Shown in pieces: positions 20,558-32,930 of a DNA stretch of 64,000 bases (its first letter is position 1; each line of letters begins with the position of its first letter). Below the pieces are notes generated by a model, which searched no databases, had not been told where the DNA came from, and saw only the letters and a program-made list of their open reading frames with translations. The translations under genes were made by a program, and so were the position numbers. The stretch covers positions 101,929-165,928 of the forward strand of contig NXFV01000767.1 in assembly GCA_002803225.1 (NCBI GenBank), written 5' to 3'. This DNA is from Gamarada debralockiae (lineage: Eukaryota > Ascomycota > Leotiomycetes > Helotiales > Hyphodiscaceae).

Positions 20558-22708
20558 ATGGCTTCAACCTCAAGAGGTCTCACGGCACCGGCTATCTTGA
20601 GCACGGCGCTCATTGCGCTCGTGGCAAGCTTTTTGCTCGTTAACAAACGTGACTCAACTTTATACTGCGTTTCTCCTACATTTCGATCCTTCATAACGAC
20701 CCTCAACCCGCCTCCAATGGGTCTCGGAGAAGTGGCAGTATGCTTTCGCGTCGAGAATGGTATATTTACAGAGATCTTGGACTCCGAAACTAAAGTCAGA
20801 GGCGAGAAAATTACATACCTTGACGGATTTGTTCTTCCTGGCATCATCGAGTCTCATGGCCACATCTTGCAGTATGGAGAAATGCTGGAATCTGTTTCTC
20901 TGTACGGGGCCGAGAGTGTCGTGGAAATAAGAACACGAATCAAAGATTTTCTGCAGGCTCATGACAGCGAAGGGTATGGCACGCGTGAGAAGTGGATTCG
21001 AGGGATTGGGTGGGATCAAGCATTTTTTGGAGGAGTGATGCCTACTGCTGTTTGTTTCCAATTCATCACGTTCTTTGAGGAATTGAACTAACGCCTGTCT
21101 AGAAAGAACTCGGCGACGATCCGTTACTGAAAGACCTCTACATCATGCTCGACCGTGTAGATGTCCACTGCGTCCTCACCTCGCAGAAAGTCCTCGATCT
21201 CCTGCCCAGTCCGCTACCAGATGCACCTCCAGGAGGAGTCATAGTGACTGACCCTGGCCCAGGAGTATTCTGTGATAATGCTATGGATGTCATCATCTAC
21301 CCGCTTGCACCCAAGCCGGATGCCGCACAGAAGACCTGGTGGTTCCAGACTGCAATGAGGGAGTTGAATAAAGTCGGGATTGTGGGAGTCGGTGATGCAG
21401 GTATGAGGCCAGATGATGTTTCAATCCTCGAGTCTATGGCCGAGAAGGGAGAGCTCAGCATCAGGATCAATGTAATGCTGGAATGTGCCGAGCGAAATAC
21501 ATACTGCCCTGATGAGACACAGGGTTTGAGATTGCTCAATTCGAAAGAAGGATTGGGAGACAATACTTTGATGCTCGGTGGAGTGAAGCTTTTCGCCGAT
21601 GGTGCTTTGGGATCTTGGGGTGCTGCTCTGCTGGAACCTTATTCCGACAAACCGGAGACGAGTGGAACAATGCTAATCAACGAGACGGGGTTGACGAGTG
21701 TGGTGAAGGAGGCATGTGCGTGTCACATCTATTGAGAACCGTTGCTAATTTGAGTAGTGGTTCAATGCTGGATTCCAAGTCAACATTCATGCTATCGGAG
21801 ACCGAGCAAATCGAGCAGCTGTGGACGCCTTTGAGTCTGTTCTTGGCTCTGACTGTGAAGGATGTAACGAGGCAAGGCGATTGAGAATTGAGCATGCTCA
21901 AATCATCGTTCGTATCCTTCTGAATTTTCCCTTGATTGAAGACTGACACTGGGGCCAGCATCCGGATGATCAACGACGAATAGAGAAAATGGGAATCATC
22001 CCAAGTATACAGCCAACGCACGCAACGTCAGATATGGCCTATGCCCTCTCTCGTCTTGGCCCAGACCGACTCTCCCACTCGGCTTACCGCATGTCCAGCC
22101 TCTTTCCATCCCCTCTACAACATGACAGCAGCAAATACCCAGGCCCAGTTCTAGGATCCGATTTTCCCGTGGAGCCTCCCAACCCCTTTCACGGCATGTA
22201 CGCAGCCGTCACACGTCTCAATCCAGCGACAAAATCAAGTCCTTCTGGCGATGGAGGGTGGTATCCCGAAGAATCCTTGAGCATCGAGCAAGCGCTTCAT
22301 GGCTTCACCACGAATGCCGCCTATGGATGGTTCAAAGAAGAGAATACTGGTACAATCAAAGTTGGGAAGTGGGCTGATTGGGTGGTGGTTGATCGAAATG
22401 TGTATCATGATCGGTCTGGAAAGAGCTTGAGGGAGGTGGTGGTGAAGGAAACTTGGATGGGAGGGCGGAAGGTGTATCCGCTAGAATTATCGGACCTGGA
22501 CAAGGGTTGGGTTGCGAAGATCGCTGAAACACTTCGGGATCCACTTGAGCCACTGCGAGAACTCTTGACAGTAATAAAGGAACTGGTTGAAGCTCTGGCA
22601 CGGTTGATTGAAGCAATGGCGAGCCTCTTGAGAGCATTGACGGAGTTCCTCGAACAAAGATCCAGGCAGTTGATCTACTTCGTTTCGGGGACAGCAGATG
22701 AGTTGTGA
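20558..22708 (+). CDS. Membrane-anchored amidohydrolase (YtcJ-like family)
   Basis: Metal-dependent hydrolase of the amidohydrolase superfamily (amidohydrolase 3 / YtcJ-like), substrate unknown. Exons 20558-21049, 21103-21711, 21758-21907 and 21959-22708 give 666 residues. The N-terminus is an uncleaved-looking anchor (LSTALIALVASFLLV). Metal-site motifs: GIIESHGHILQYGEM (HxH), VNIHAIGDRANRA, RIEHAQIIHPDDQ and LGSDFPVEPPNPF (Asp). A composite-domain end follows (GKWADWVVVDRN). The junction 21711/21758 only keeps frame as a GC-AG intron; the nearest GT donor breaks it. The last 65 residues form an extra amphipathic Leu-rich helical tail (ETLRDPLEPLRELLTVIKEL...) not usual in the family, perhaps a membrane or oligomerisation element. 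It converges with the SDR gene 240 bp downstream. Confidence 0.9.
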
Positions 22709-22947
22709 TGTATATTCGATCAAGGAGACAAGTTGTGCTTTTACAACGAAGCCGCACATAAAATACAGACTCATTTCCTTTAGAGCAGACCGGATATTTC
22801 ATTAATTATCGTCTCGTCTCGTTCTCATACACTTCTCCTCGGAAGGATTTGTTCCAGGGTTTAAGGATGGTAAAAGCCAAACAAAACCATCATTGTCTTT
22901 GTGACAATAATGAGAGGAATAGAAGCTAAGTGCCTGCCCGCAGGCTC

Positions 22948-24086
22948 TCATGCTTTCTTTGCCTTCCCTCTCACCAAAGCCTTCAACCTATCCAGCCCAA
23001 ACATCCTCGGCACGACCCAGTCAAAGACCCAAGTCCCCAACCACTACAAACTCCCAGTTAGCATCAATCCTCCAACAAAGCACAGCAATCGAAGAACGTC
23101 ATCTCAAGGATAAACTCACCGCCCTAGCAAACCAAACCAGCCAAGCCTTATTCCCCCTCCAAAGCCACTTTGTTGGGCGTCTTTTCAACGCCTCCTTCAC
23201 CACGCCTCTCGCGTATACATCATGTGCCATCGCGCCCTCCTGACTGTGCGTCTGCCTCCTCTCAAAATCCCCTAGAATCGGGAGATACAAACTATCATCC
23301 GGCAACACCCTATGCGTTCTCGCAATATTACTCTGCACGCCTCCCGTTACCACAACCATGACTCTGACATCAAATGGCTCCAATTCCAACCTCAGTGTCC
23401 GGGAGTAGGCGTGTAGAGCGGCTTTGGAAGCATTGTAGACGGACCCGAAGACGTAAGGCACGATGCCGGCTAGTGATCCGATGTTGATGATCAATCCCTT
23501 TGAGGCTATGAGAAGGGGGATGAAGGATTGCGTTATGGATATTATGCCGAAGAAGTTCGTTTCGAAACAAGCTCTTGCGTCGTCGAGAGGAACGTCGAGG
23601 GCGGGCATGGTGCAGTTTCTTCCTCTGTATCCATCCCAAACATCAGCTTGCAATCAGAATGGAAAGGTAGGATTTGAACATACGCATTATTAACCAAGAT
23701 ATCCAACCTTCCACCCGTCAAAACCTCGACCTCCTTCCTCGCAGCCTCGATGCTCTCTTGACTTGTAACCTCCAGACTCACGGTCGAACATCCCAACGCC
23801 TCGAGATCCGTGATCGTCGCCTTGTTGCGGGCTGTCGCTATGACATGCAAACCTGTCTACCGTCATCCCATTTGCCCCACTTCATACCACTGCGGAGACG
23901 AAAGCGCATACCTTTCGAATGGAACTCTCTGGCCAGAGCATGCCCAATCCCTCCTGGTGAGCAGCTGCAATGCTGCGGTCAGCTCGTGAATGTTCGATGT
24001 AACCCAATCGCTTGCGCCACTGCTTCCAGTGAGTGAGGAACGTACCCTGTAATCAACACACTCTTCTGACCTTTCGTGACTGACAT
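22948..24086 (-). CDS. Short-chain dehydrogenase, AYR1-like (1-acyl-DHAP reductase type)
   Basis: NADPH-dependent short-chain reductase. The yeast homologue Ayr1 reduces 1-acyl-dihydroxyacetone phosphate at lipid droplets and the ER in phosphatidate synthesis. Five exons (24086-24046, 23964-23912, 23852-23684, 23624-23120, 23043-22948) give 287 residues. Motifs: cofactor loop ITGCSPGGIGHAL, NNAG, NIGSLAGIVPY (catalytic Ser region) and YNASKAALHAYSRTLRLEL with the YxxxK pair. The last exon encodes WLGTWVFDWVVPRMFGLDRL, the hydrophobic C-terminal membrane-binding segment of AYR1-like enzymes. Without this final splice the frame ends early at 23099, so the splice matters. Substrate assignment is by family resemblance only. 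Confidence 0.88.
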
Positions 24087-24648
24087 CTTGATTGAAATAG
24101 TTAGTGATAGTAGAAGAGACTGTTTATCAATTGAAGCTCAAGAATGATGATTAGCTGAGACTTGAATGTCTCAAAATCTTGCCGAGGCTCTCCTATGACG
24201 ATAAGATTGGAGACCCTTGTCTGTCACATTCAGGGAGAAAATTCTCCGAAGCTGCAAATCGAGACATCATCGTTCATGAAGTACGTCGCGAAGTGCCCTG
24301 CGAAGCCAAGTGGTGACTATAGCAAGACAGATTTTTAAGTCGAGCAATCACCAAGGCCAAGTGGCCAAAGACGAAGTGTTGATCTGTCACGATGTCACCA
24401 GGATTCAAACGAAAGTAACTCTAACAATTTATTACTTCTAGTCCTTCAGGCATTACACTGCAAGTTTGAGTTTGATTTTTTGGTAACTTTTTGCAGCAAA
24501 GAGAAAGTAACCCTGTGAGCTACTCCGCCATTTTCCGAAATGAGAACAAAAGAAAGAAAATGTGTGAGCAAAAGCAAGAACATGTGTACCTCTTACACAA
24601 CAGATGATAACAAGTGTAGAAGCGAAGATGTGTCGACGACACTAAAGG
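24087..24648. other. intergenic, no gene seen
   Basis: Promoter side of the SDR gene and 3' side of the Ser-rich gene; no coding signal. Confidence 0.5.
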
Positions 24649-27629
24649 TCAGTAGCCATCAAAGCCATTACGACCTCTGTGGCGGCCTCCTTCGCCCTGG
24701 TCGGATTTACCACCATATCCATAGTCGTTGCCAAATCCGAATTTAGGGTCATTGTCATCGGCAGTGGGATCAAACCAATCGGGCTCTCCATCATCCTCAA
24801 AGACATCGTTATCGCCATATCCATCTCCTTGATTGTTTCCGTCGTAGCCCCCAAAGCCATAGCCACCGAGGCCATAATCACCTCCATCTCCTTGATAGTC
24901 TCCGTTGCTACTATCAGGGCCATACCCACCGAGGCCATAGTCACCCTCACCATAACGGAGAGGAGGTGGTGGAGCGTAGGTGGGTACTGAAGCGGGTGCA
25001 GAAGAGCTCAAACTACCCCGGCTGGTCGAAGAGGAAGGAGTGTACGAACTTTGAGAGCTTGAAGTGCTGACACGGATAGAAGAGATTAAACCGCTCGATG
25101 CTTCAGATGTAGCCGATGAAGGAGAGTATATTGAGGTCGGCGGAATGTAGTATGGTGAAGGACTCAAAATGCTCAGAGACGAAGTTGATGCGACAGAAGA
25201 GGTCAAGAAGCCAGAGTCCTCAGATGTAGCAGTCGAGAAAGTGCTTGCCGGGGAAGATGGTGTGGAATAGGTCAGACTACCTGATGATGACAGCCACAGG
25301 GAAGAATTCCTTGGGGCAGATGAACTGCTGAGCAGAGCTGAGCCTGTCGGCGTGACGAACGTGGAAGGAATTGATGTAGTCTGAGTGAGACTGCTCGTCA
25401 GAGAGATCGTAGACCCAGCGGTAAAACTAGCCAATGATCCTGCAAGTGGTCAGCTAAAATAGGTTGAAGTCTTTGGTGAATGTTCTCTTACCGACAGCTG
25501 TGGACGAAGAGACTGAAGTGGTCTGAGTGAGAATGCTTGTCAGGTAGATTGTGGAATCAGCAGCAGAACTGGTCAATTCTCCTGTAAAGGAATGTTAATC
25601 AAAGCGGCGATGTTGGATGGTATGGGAATCGTTTCTTACCTCCAGCGGTAGATGAAGCCGATGATCCTGGACCAGTTGGGACATACTCCTCAGTGCATGA
25701 AGTAGTGCTAGAAAGAGCTCGGGAGTTGGTGGGTACAGATGTCGATTGGGAGGACAGTGAACCTGTTGAAGTAACTCCTCCTGCGGACGAAGTGGAACTT
25801 CCAAGGTTCGGTGTACTGTTTGTGATTGATGAGCTGAAGGAAGATGGAGAGCTTTCAGTTCTTGTTGGGAGTATTGACGAAGTTGCATTTCCGGTTGCGA
25901 AAGGTGCGCTTGAGGAGAAACCACTTACTCCACCAGCTGAACTCGAGGACAGAGGGAGCGATCTGGTGCCCGTGGGACTAGCGGAGACTGTCGAGTTGGC
26001 CGGAGTCGAATATGGAGCAGACGACGAGGTGATACCATCAACGAGGCTCGACGAGCTTGGTTGACCGACTGTGCCAGTTGGCCTGTATGTCGAAGTACTA
26101 TTTCCTTGAGTGTATGGTCCCACCAAAGAGCTGCTAGCACCTCCGACCAAACTGGAAGAGCTTGGTGAACTTCCAGTACCGGTAGGTCCAATTGTCCATG
26201 AGGAGTTGGAAGCCGGATACGGTGTCGATGAGCTGGAGGAAACAACACTGCTTGGGACACCAGAGCTGAGCGTGCCAACTATTGAAGAGCCATAGCCGCT
26301 CGGACTTGGCAAGTTGCCTGTTCCAGTAGGACCAACGATGACGGTTGAGTTGTGAGTCGGATATGGTGCCGATGTCTCAACTGACGAGCTGACGCCACCT
26401 GAAGCAGTTGACGGGACGTAAGGAGTGGAGTTGCTGCTCAAAACTCCACCAGAGACGCTTGAGCTGGCTGAGAGAATTCCTGTTCCAATTGGATAGACGA
26501 TAACAGATGAATTCGATACCGGGTATGGACCTGAGCTCGTGGTGAATCTACCTGCCGATGATGAGCTTAAACCGCCTGAGAAACTTGATGTCGGCAAACT
26601 TCCTGTTCCAACTGGTGTCGTGTAAGGAGTACTAGTCATTGAAGAAGACGAATAAATTTGTCCTGAGGCGTTTGAGTTCACGATGACACTTCCCGTATTA
26701 ATGGTAGAAGAAAGTGTAGAGTTTGTCCTCGGATATGGTGCCGAGCTGGTGCCTGAGTTGCCATGTATGGACGATGAAACACCACTGGGGGCACTCAACT
26801 GTAAGGGAGCGGTGGCCAAAGGACCGAGACTGCGGGATGGGGCTGTTGAAAGCGGAACAGACGCTGGAGATGTATCTATGATACTGCTAGGAATCGATGC
26901 TGAGCCGGTTGAGAATGGAGTTAAAGTCGAACTGGACTGAACCAAGACCACAGATGCACCTGAAGAGTAAACAGGCAACATTCCAGTGGGAATGATTGAG
27001 CTTGGCTTTGTCTTCGAGTGATGGTGATGCTTCTTTGAGGATTTTGAAGTCGTCACTCCGGTACTTGCTCCTCCAGCAGTAGCTGAAGCTTCAATCGTGG
27101 ACGATACATACTTGGACGTAGGATCGGAGGGAGTAGCCAAAGTAGTTGGTGGTGAAAGTAGATTACCAAGAAGAGTGTTCAAGACATCAAGAGGAGCAGA
27201 GGAGGTGTCGGAGCCGGCAGAGGTGAAAGTAGACGATTGATCAGCGGAGGACCAAGCAGGTTCAGAGGTAGAGACAGTGGTAGAAACTGGCAGAGTATGA
27301 GCTTCGAACTTCAGAGCAAGGGGAAAAGACTTACCAGAAGAAGACACGACACTTAAAGAAGTTTCTTCACCAGAAGCCTCAGAAGTGGCAGACGAGATGC
27401 TGGAGCCTGAACTGCTCGCGATCGTAGGCTGAGGGCCGTAGCCAGCGTACGTGTAGTAACCACCATACTGAGGAGGAGGAGACTCGTACACATTGTACTG
27501 GCGTGGAACGTCCTTGGACTCTGCGTCTTGACGGGGCTTCATCCATTGAGGGAAGGATTGAGCGGCGGGAGCCAAGGCCAAGAGAATCGCAGTCGACGCC
27601 AGGCCGACGTTGAAAGTGCTGCCTTTCAT
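24649..27629 (-). CDS. Large secreted Ser/Thr-rich repetitive protein
   Basis: Exons 27629-25640, 25581-25492 and 25439-24649 give up to 956 residues. A signal peptide is clear (GLASTAILLALAPAAQS). Mature sequence begins with a Tyr/Pro-rich stretch (YESPPPQYGGYYTYAGYGP). It continues as several hundred residues of Ser/Thr/Gly/Pro with a loose repeat of about 30-45 residues carrying PY-x-x-NST and PTGTG. The C-terminus is Gly/Asp/Tyr-rich (DYGLGGYGFGGYDGNN). A 48-bp in-frame segment at 27287-27334 has perfect intron ends (GTAAGT...CCAG) and non-Ser-rich coding sequence (FPLALKFEAH), so it may be a fourth intron, leaving 940 residues. Heavy O-mannosylation and cell-wall or matrix location are inferred from composition. 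No enzymatic domain is seen, and a GPI signal is absent. Confidence 0.85.
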
Positions 27630-29313
27630 CTCGACTTCCTGAAGGTCAACGCGTCAGTGAAAGTTTGGGATGATCTCGGTACGTCGACGACGGTTCAAGG
27701 CTGTTCAAGGGTGGTGTGACGAACTTACTGTTTTGGAAGATGAGCTTGGCTTCAAGTGACGTAAAAGAAGGCGGGAAGCGTATGTAGAGATTCGAAGCTA
27801 TGAATGAGTGACGAGATAACCTTGTGGTTGGTGTCAGTAACGAGGTTGTCGATACTTCGAAGACCAGAACGTCGATTCGAAGAGTTGTCTTTTGTGACAA
27901 AGTTGGGAAAAGAAGGAGAAAAGCGAATGCCGGGACGTGCAAGGAGCGAGAATATATGGAGTTCAGAATGAGGTGAAGTGTTGACTGGTAGTGAAGGGCT
28001 AGCTCGGGATCCCACCTTCCAATGTCTCCCGGTTAGAAGTTGAAAGGGGAATGCTATTCCCGGCTCAACAAAATGTCCTTTCCCATCACCATCCACCTCC
28101 ATATTTACATCTGCAAAATGATGAGCAAGATCATATGGGACCTCAGCCACTTATTTTCAAGACAGCATGGACTTGATGCCGTCATGCATCTTGTTTTGTG
28201 TTTCATCTTAGGAGTACATGGCAAGTACCCGAACCGAAGTTACTCGACTGGGACTGAACATCGAGGCCCGCCACTTTTCAACACCTTCACAAGCAGCAAA
28301 AATTGCCAACGGAGTGGAATACACTCCGCTTCAAATTTGCACATTGAAGCTATCTGTGGGATGCCATCTTCATTTCTAGATTTCCTTAGGGTAGCACGAC
28401 ATTCAGGGTACAAGAGGCTGACTGCAGAGCCAGCGTTCGACAAGCAGGGTCAGTACTCGCAAGGCTGCAGCCCTCCGCAGCATCTGATAGTTGTTTCCGC
28501 AGTGGGTGCATGTTGTATCATCTGATTCGACGCTCTTAAGACGGATAGAGAGGATAGAATTGGAGGATTAAGGTTGGGATCTGCAGCGGTCTGGTCATTT
28601 CTCAACGGACAACTGTCTCGGTGAAACCTACTCCCCGCCGGAGTGCATTCTCATCCCGTCCGTCAGGCACCTCAGCACAGCAGAGCTGCAAACGCACCGT
28701 TTACTTTGGTAACGGCGCTTCTTTTGAATGGAATGATTCAAGTCATGCAATTGATCGATCTCAAGGACCGTTTGAAAGCCTGGGCAGCAAATTTGCGGCT
28801 GCTTTCAGAAGCTGATGCTGCAGGTATGACTGCTACCATTCGTCTTCCGAGCAGGACCAAATTTGGTATGACCGATTCAGAGGCAGAATGTTGTAGCTTC
28901 GAATCTTAGGTGACAAGCCACTATGCAAGACTTGCGTGATCGGGGTCATGGTCACCAATGCCAGTTCACGATCAGCGTAACTACAAGGTAAACTTTACTT
29001 CACGCTCATTCGTGAGAGCTGACATTCAATTACCGTGTCTGCACATTGAGGGGAACTTTTGCTCTGAGGTCACATTGCTGGAGACTTCGAGTCTATTTCT
29101 TCACCGCTATGAACCAACGCCACGCTATTCACATTCAAAAAGGCAAACAGAATATGCAAAATGAAACTCAGGACTGGGAAAGTAACATCCCTTGAGGCAA
29201 CAGCTCTATGTACTCAGAGACGAACACGGGGTCCTTGAAGTGAGGTGGCTGCAGGTTCGCGATCAACGATGGGTGCACAACCAAGCTCCAATCTCGGGAG
29301 GATGCAGTCCTGT
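27630..29313. other. intergenic, no gene seen
   Basis: 1.7 kb upstream of the Ser-rich gene and downstream of the RRT8-like gene. Open frames here (for example 28040-28525 and 28643-28909) lack recognisable domains or splice continuity. Confidence 0.5.
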
Positions 29314-30654
29314 CTACTCGTCTTTTTTGGACGCCTCTTCATTGATCCTCGGATCGGTCATCTCTGTCATCACTGTATTGTTGGCCTCAATGTCAGCTGC
29401 CCATAAAGCAGCACCAACTGGGAACGTTATCAGCACTAGGACAGGGACTCTTTGGGGGAAAGATCGACATACCTGTGTTTGTAAAGGTGAACAGAATTGA
29501 AGCAAATGGAATTAGCTCTAGCAACGTAGCAACGGTACCAAATCTGCATGCAAGTCAGCGTTCTGTGTATGCGAGTATGAAACAAAGAACGGATATTAGA
29601 TATCAAAATCTATCGAACAGCCCGGGATCAAGGGGTTCTCGGGTATGAAGGAGAAAATAGCAGAAGATCCAAAGTTCGAAACATATTTCCATGCATGCCG
29701 TGCGCGGTGGCGTAAAGCCCTCCTCAATACATGTTCCAGGTACAGTGCGGGAGGCAGCACTTTGATATATTTGGCTGGCAAGCTGGAAGGCAAACCTACG
29801 CGGTATATGCGGCCGTGTTTTCCTTCAACCAAGCCTGTATTTGTGAATTAGACCATTTTTTAAGTTGGAAGTACTGCAAGCCGTTATTAATCGGTTTGGG
29901 TGATGATATTGGGTTCCGAAGACTTACACGTGTGTGCACGGAGTTTCCTCTGTTGCGACCTTGAAGCAGAACAAAGATGACAGTTCCAACAATAGGGATG
30001 AAGTTCAAAGGCAGATACATAACATATCTGACTAATGACTTGAGTGTGAACTTCTCAAACGGAGACTTCAAAAGCTTCCCAAGTTTGCCAATCGGGTCAC
30101 CGAAATGGGCAGACTTCAACTCACGGCCTTCTGCCAATACTTCTGTCTGATTTCTAGCAACCAAAACTCCATCAAATGTATCCACCAATGCATCCTGCAA
30201 CAAGAACGTTCGGGAAATAAGGTTGATGATTGTAGAGCTCTCATTGAGAAGAAGGAGGATGGCTGTGATTGCCGCGAGTGGACCATTGAAAACCGCTAGG
30301 ACGGCAGCTTGTGGGAGGTAGGTGAAAATGAACATGAACATGATGACACCGGTGGAAAGGGTGAGGGTTGGGGCGAGCTTCGAGAGGAGGGGCTTCCATA
30401 AGGAGCTGTGACTGAGGAAGTAATAGATGCCCTGAAGAGGTCAGCTTCGAAGTCACTGGTATATACTTGAGGAGACATTTACCTTAATAGGGTACAAGTA
30501 AGCTCCAGACTTTGCTGCCGAATGCACGAGCTGCCTTGCTTTGTCGAAATCCTCAACACTGTTGCTCGTCAGCCTCGTCATCTTCCTCCGCAGAAGCTCA
30601 AACCCACGCCACCTCTTTGGCCTTAGCCCTGACATTATCAAGTGTGCTCGACAT
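29314..30654 (-). CDS. RRT8/LDS-like (EI24-type) integral membrane protein
   Basis: Six exons (30654-30608, 30534-30483, 30431-29928, 29873-29800, 29543-29473, 29417-29314) give 283 residues. The start MSSTLDNVRAKAKEVA leads, across two small introns, into SAAKSGAYLYPIKGIYYFL. Hydrophobic segments include IMFMFIFTYLPQAAVLAVF, ITAILLLLNESSTII, VMYLPLNFIPIVGTVIFVLL and FASILFTFTNTVGAALWA. The conserved patch TFDGVLVARNQTEVLAEGR and WLKENTAAYTAFG are typical of fungal proteins related to yeast Rrt8/Lds1/Lds2 (EI24 domain), which associate with lipid droplets and the spore wall. The fourth intron (29544-29799) is 256 bp, several times longer than others here, and contains an antisense-free open frame with no motif. 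Role in this fungus is inferred only. Confidence 0.85.
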
Positions 30655-32930
30655 TTTCTTGGAGCTCCTGCAGATATTGAGTTATCTTTGAAATGGCAGA
30701 AGAAGTTCGTCGCCGAAATTTATGTATTTGGTCGAAGGAAGCTGTCTTTGTTGGTCATGGCATTTCTTGACTGCCCTTGGCACATCCACAAAAGCGCTGT
30801 CGTCATTGCGGCTTTCAGCCCGCTAGCGTGTCAGGGTTATTTGTTCTTCCCTAATATCTATTTCCAAATGTCGAGAGAGGCAGAATCATTTATGAAATGT
30901 TTGAAAAGCTGATTCATTTGGATATCAGTGAGTACAAAGGATCTGTTGAAGTCAATCAGATTGAGATATGGCCTCCCGAAATTCTTGAGTGTTTATGATG
31001 ATTTAAGATCTCCCTCCAAATAGTTCCATTCTCAGGAAAACTTTCCGTCGTAGCTCTCTGTCTGCTTGACGGATCCGGATCTTTTGATTTAATATCATAT
31101 AATTTTTTTTCTGCCTCCTGATTCTTTGACTGAAAGTCAAAGTAATTTGGCAGAATCATTAAGTCGAACGATCAGCAAAGACTGACTTCATCCTGAGGGG
31201 TACAGTACATCCTCCGTTCAATTAACTCATGTATGAACTAGGTTAGGTCTCAAGTACATCAATTCACCGAAAGATATCATCACTATGTCCATGCAAGTTC
31301 TATTTACAAAATGTGGCACGTATCTCAGTCAGTATTTTTAACCCCTCCAATCTAACCTGAGCTGTATCTCAGGCTTAGGACTGTACTCCATTTCATCACG
31401 ATCGGCCACGAATCATCATTTGTTGGTGCTACTCCTTTGTCACTGGAAAGTACATTAAAATAACATGAACTACAAGAAATGCGAATCATAAAAGTATCAT
31501 ATTAAAGTCATGATGATCTCAGTAAAGAAGTATCTATCAGCAACCCCTCATTTCCCAAATCGACATCTGAACAAGTCTCATAAAGAATTGCTCATTGAAG
31601 CGAAATGACTAGAAGCACTGGCTTGAAAAGAACTGCGTCTTGACATGACGTGTACTGAATACTGATTGCTTTCTTGTGCACACGAATTTCAGATTTGAAA
31701 TTCATCATATATTTATGCATCTGAAAGCTGCCAAAAACAAATCTCTCTCTCTCTCTCTCTCTCCTAATGAAGGCATAGCAGGAAGTTTCTAAATAACAAC
31801 AAATGATCCTTGAAAGTCCAAATCCTGCCTCGAAAGAATCAGACATTTGGCTGAATCTGAGCAGGAAGGACGTGGCTGAACTTTACGAGTTACCGATACA
31901 AATTAGACCATGATAGCAATGAAGAAAGACATCTTAACAGAAAATCACTGCCATTTCCCAGACGATTTTAAATAGCTAAATAATCGAATCGATCACTCTT
32001 AGTAAACCATGATTTGTTTCGAGACTCTGTTCCAGGCAGTGAGCACTCGGCCACACTTCTTTTAGAATCGGTGTGATAATGAATATGGATTATGTTATGA
32101 GGAAGTGAAGAATTTTTAACTTACACTGTTTGAGTATTTAAAGAAACTGGAATATAGGAAACAATTTAACATAGCATTTGACTCTGTTCTTTATGTGACA
32201 GCTGTGCCAGTCTCCTGCTGGATCGACCTTCCAATCAGAAGCGCATGAAGAACCACAAGTCGAAATAGCAGCCAAATTTTCGCAAATGTCAACGAAATAA
32301 ATCTTCAGTAGTAAATTAGTATAGTTGTTAGAGATTCGAAAGACAAGAAGGATATAAACGTTCCTTTACGTATGTTGCCGTACCCTGGTACTAGTGGCTG
32401 CTGACACTAAATGCGGTAGCGATGACGCGACACACCCCTGTTGGAGCGCAACGATGGATCGCCTTCAATTTGTCAAGACACTTCAAAGGTATTAAAGTGG
32501 GCGGTGCCTCTTTGTTTAAACCGAGAGTTGTTTTGGCTGTAAGTCGTTGGGTCACACCACGTTGGCGGGGCTGAAAATCGACAAGCCCAAACCCAGTCAA
32601 GCGACAGCGACCTAACCATGCTGCCAAACCTTATCATCACATCAAACACCACGCAAAGCCAACAGAGACGCAAAAGTATTTCGAATATTTTGATTTCGAT
32701 TCTTTATAAACAGGAGCAGCGCACTCCGCAGACAGCTGCATTATAGGATGATGCAACGCAAAGTCCAAAGCAAAAGAAGCAACGCTATGTATTCCATTTC
32801 AACGCCAGTCATGATGTCGTAATATCATGATGAATGCTCCATCTCCTGAGACCCATCCCAAAACTCCAGAGCAATGAAGTAAATATCCGCCAATATGCAG
32901 AGCAAGCAATCAAAGTGACAACAGCTAGTG
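30655..32930. other. long AT-rich intergenic region
   Basis: 2.3 kb with no convincing gene on either strand; frames are short and lack motifs. It separates two minus-strand genes. Confidence 0.6.
31743..31763. repeat. (TC)n microsatellite
   Basis: About ten perfect TC dinucleotide units in AT-rich non-coding DNA; probably length-variable between strains. Confidence 0.85.

Noticed and set aside
23099..23119. Stop TGA at 23099 as the end of the SDR gene
   Set aside because: A GT-AG intron beginning at 23119 leads into an exon encoding the characteristic AYR1-like C-terminal segment, so this stop is intronic.
25693..27000. Several open frames antisense to the Ser-rich gene, for example 25693-26064
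   Set aside because: They mirror the repetitive Ser/Thr codons of the sense gene and have the acidic/Val-rich composition expected of its complement; no motif or splice signal of their own.
29596..29832. Open frame within the long intron of the RRT8-like gene
   Set aside because: It falls between exons whose joined frame matches the family exactly; no motif of its own.
30655..32930. Search for tRNA genes or a missed small gene in the AT-rich spacer
   Set aside because: No cloverleaf with A and B box spacing and no spliceable frames with motifs were found by eye; a tRNAscan run would be decisive.
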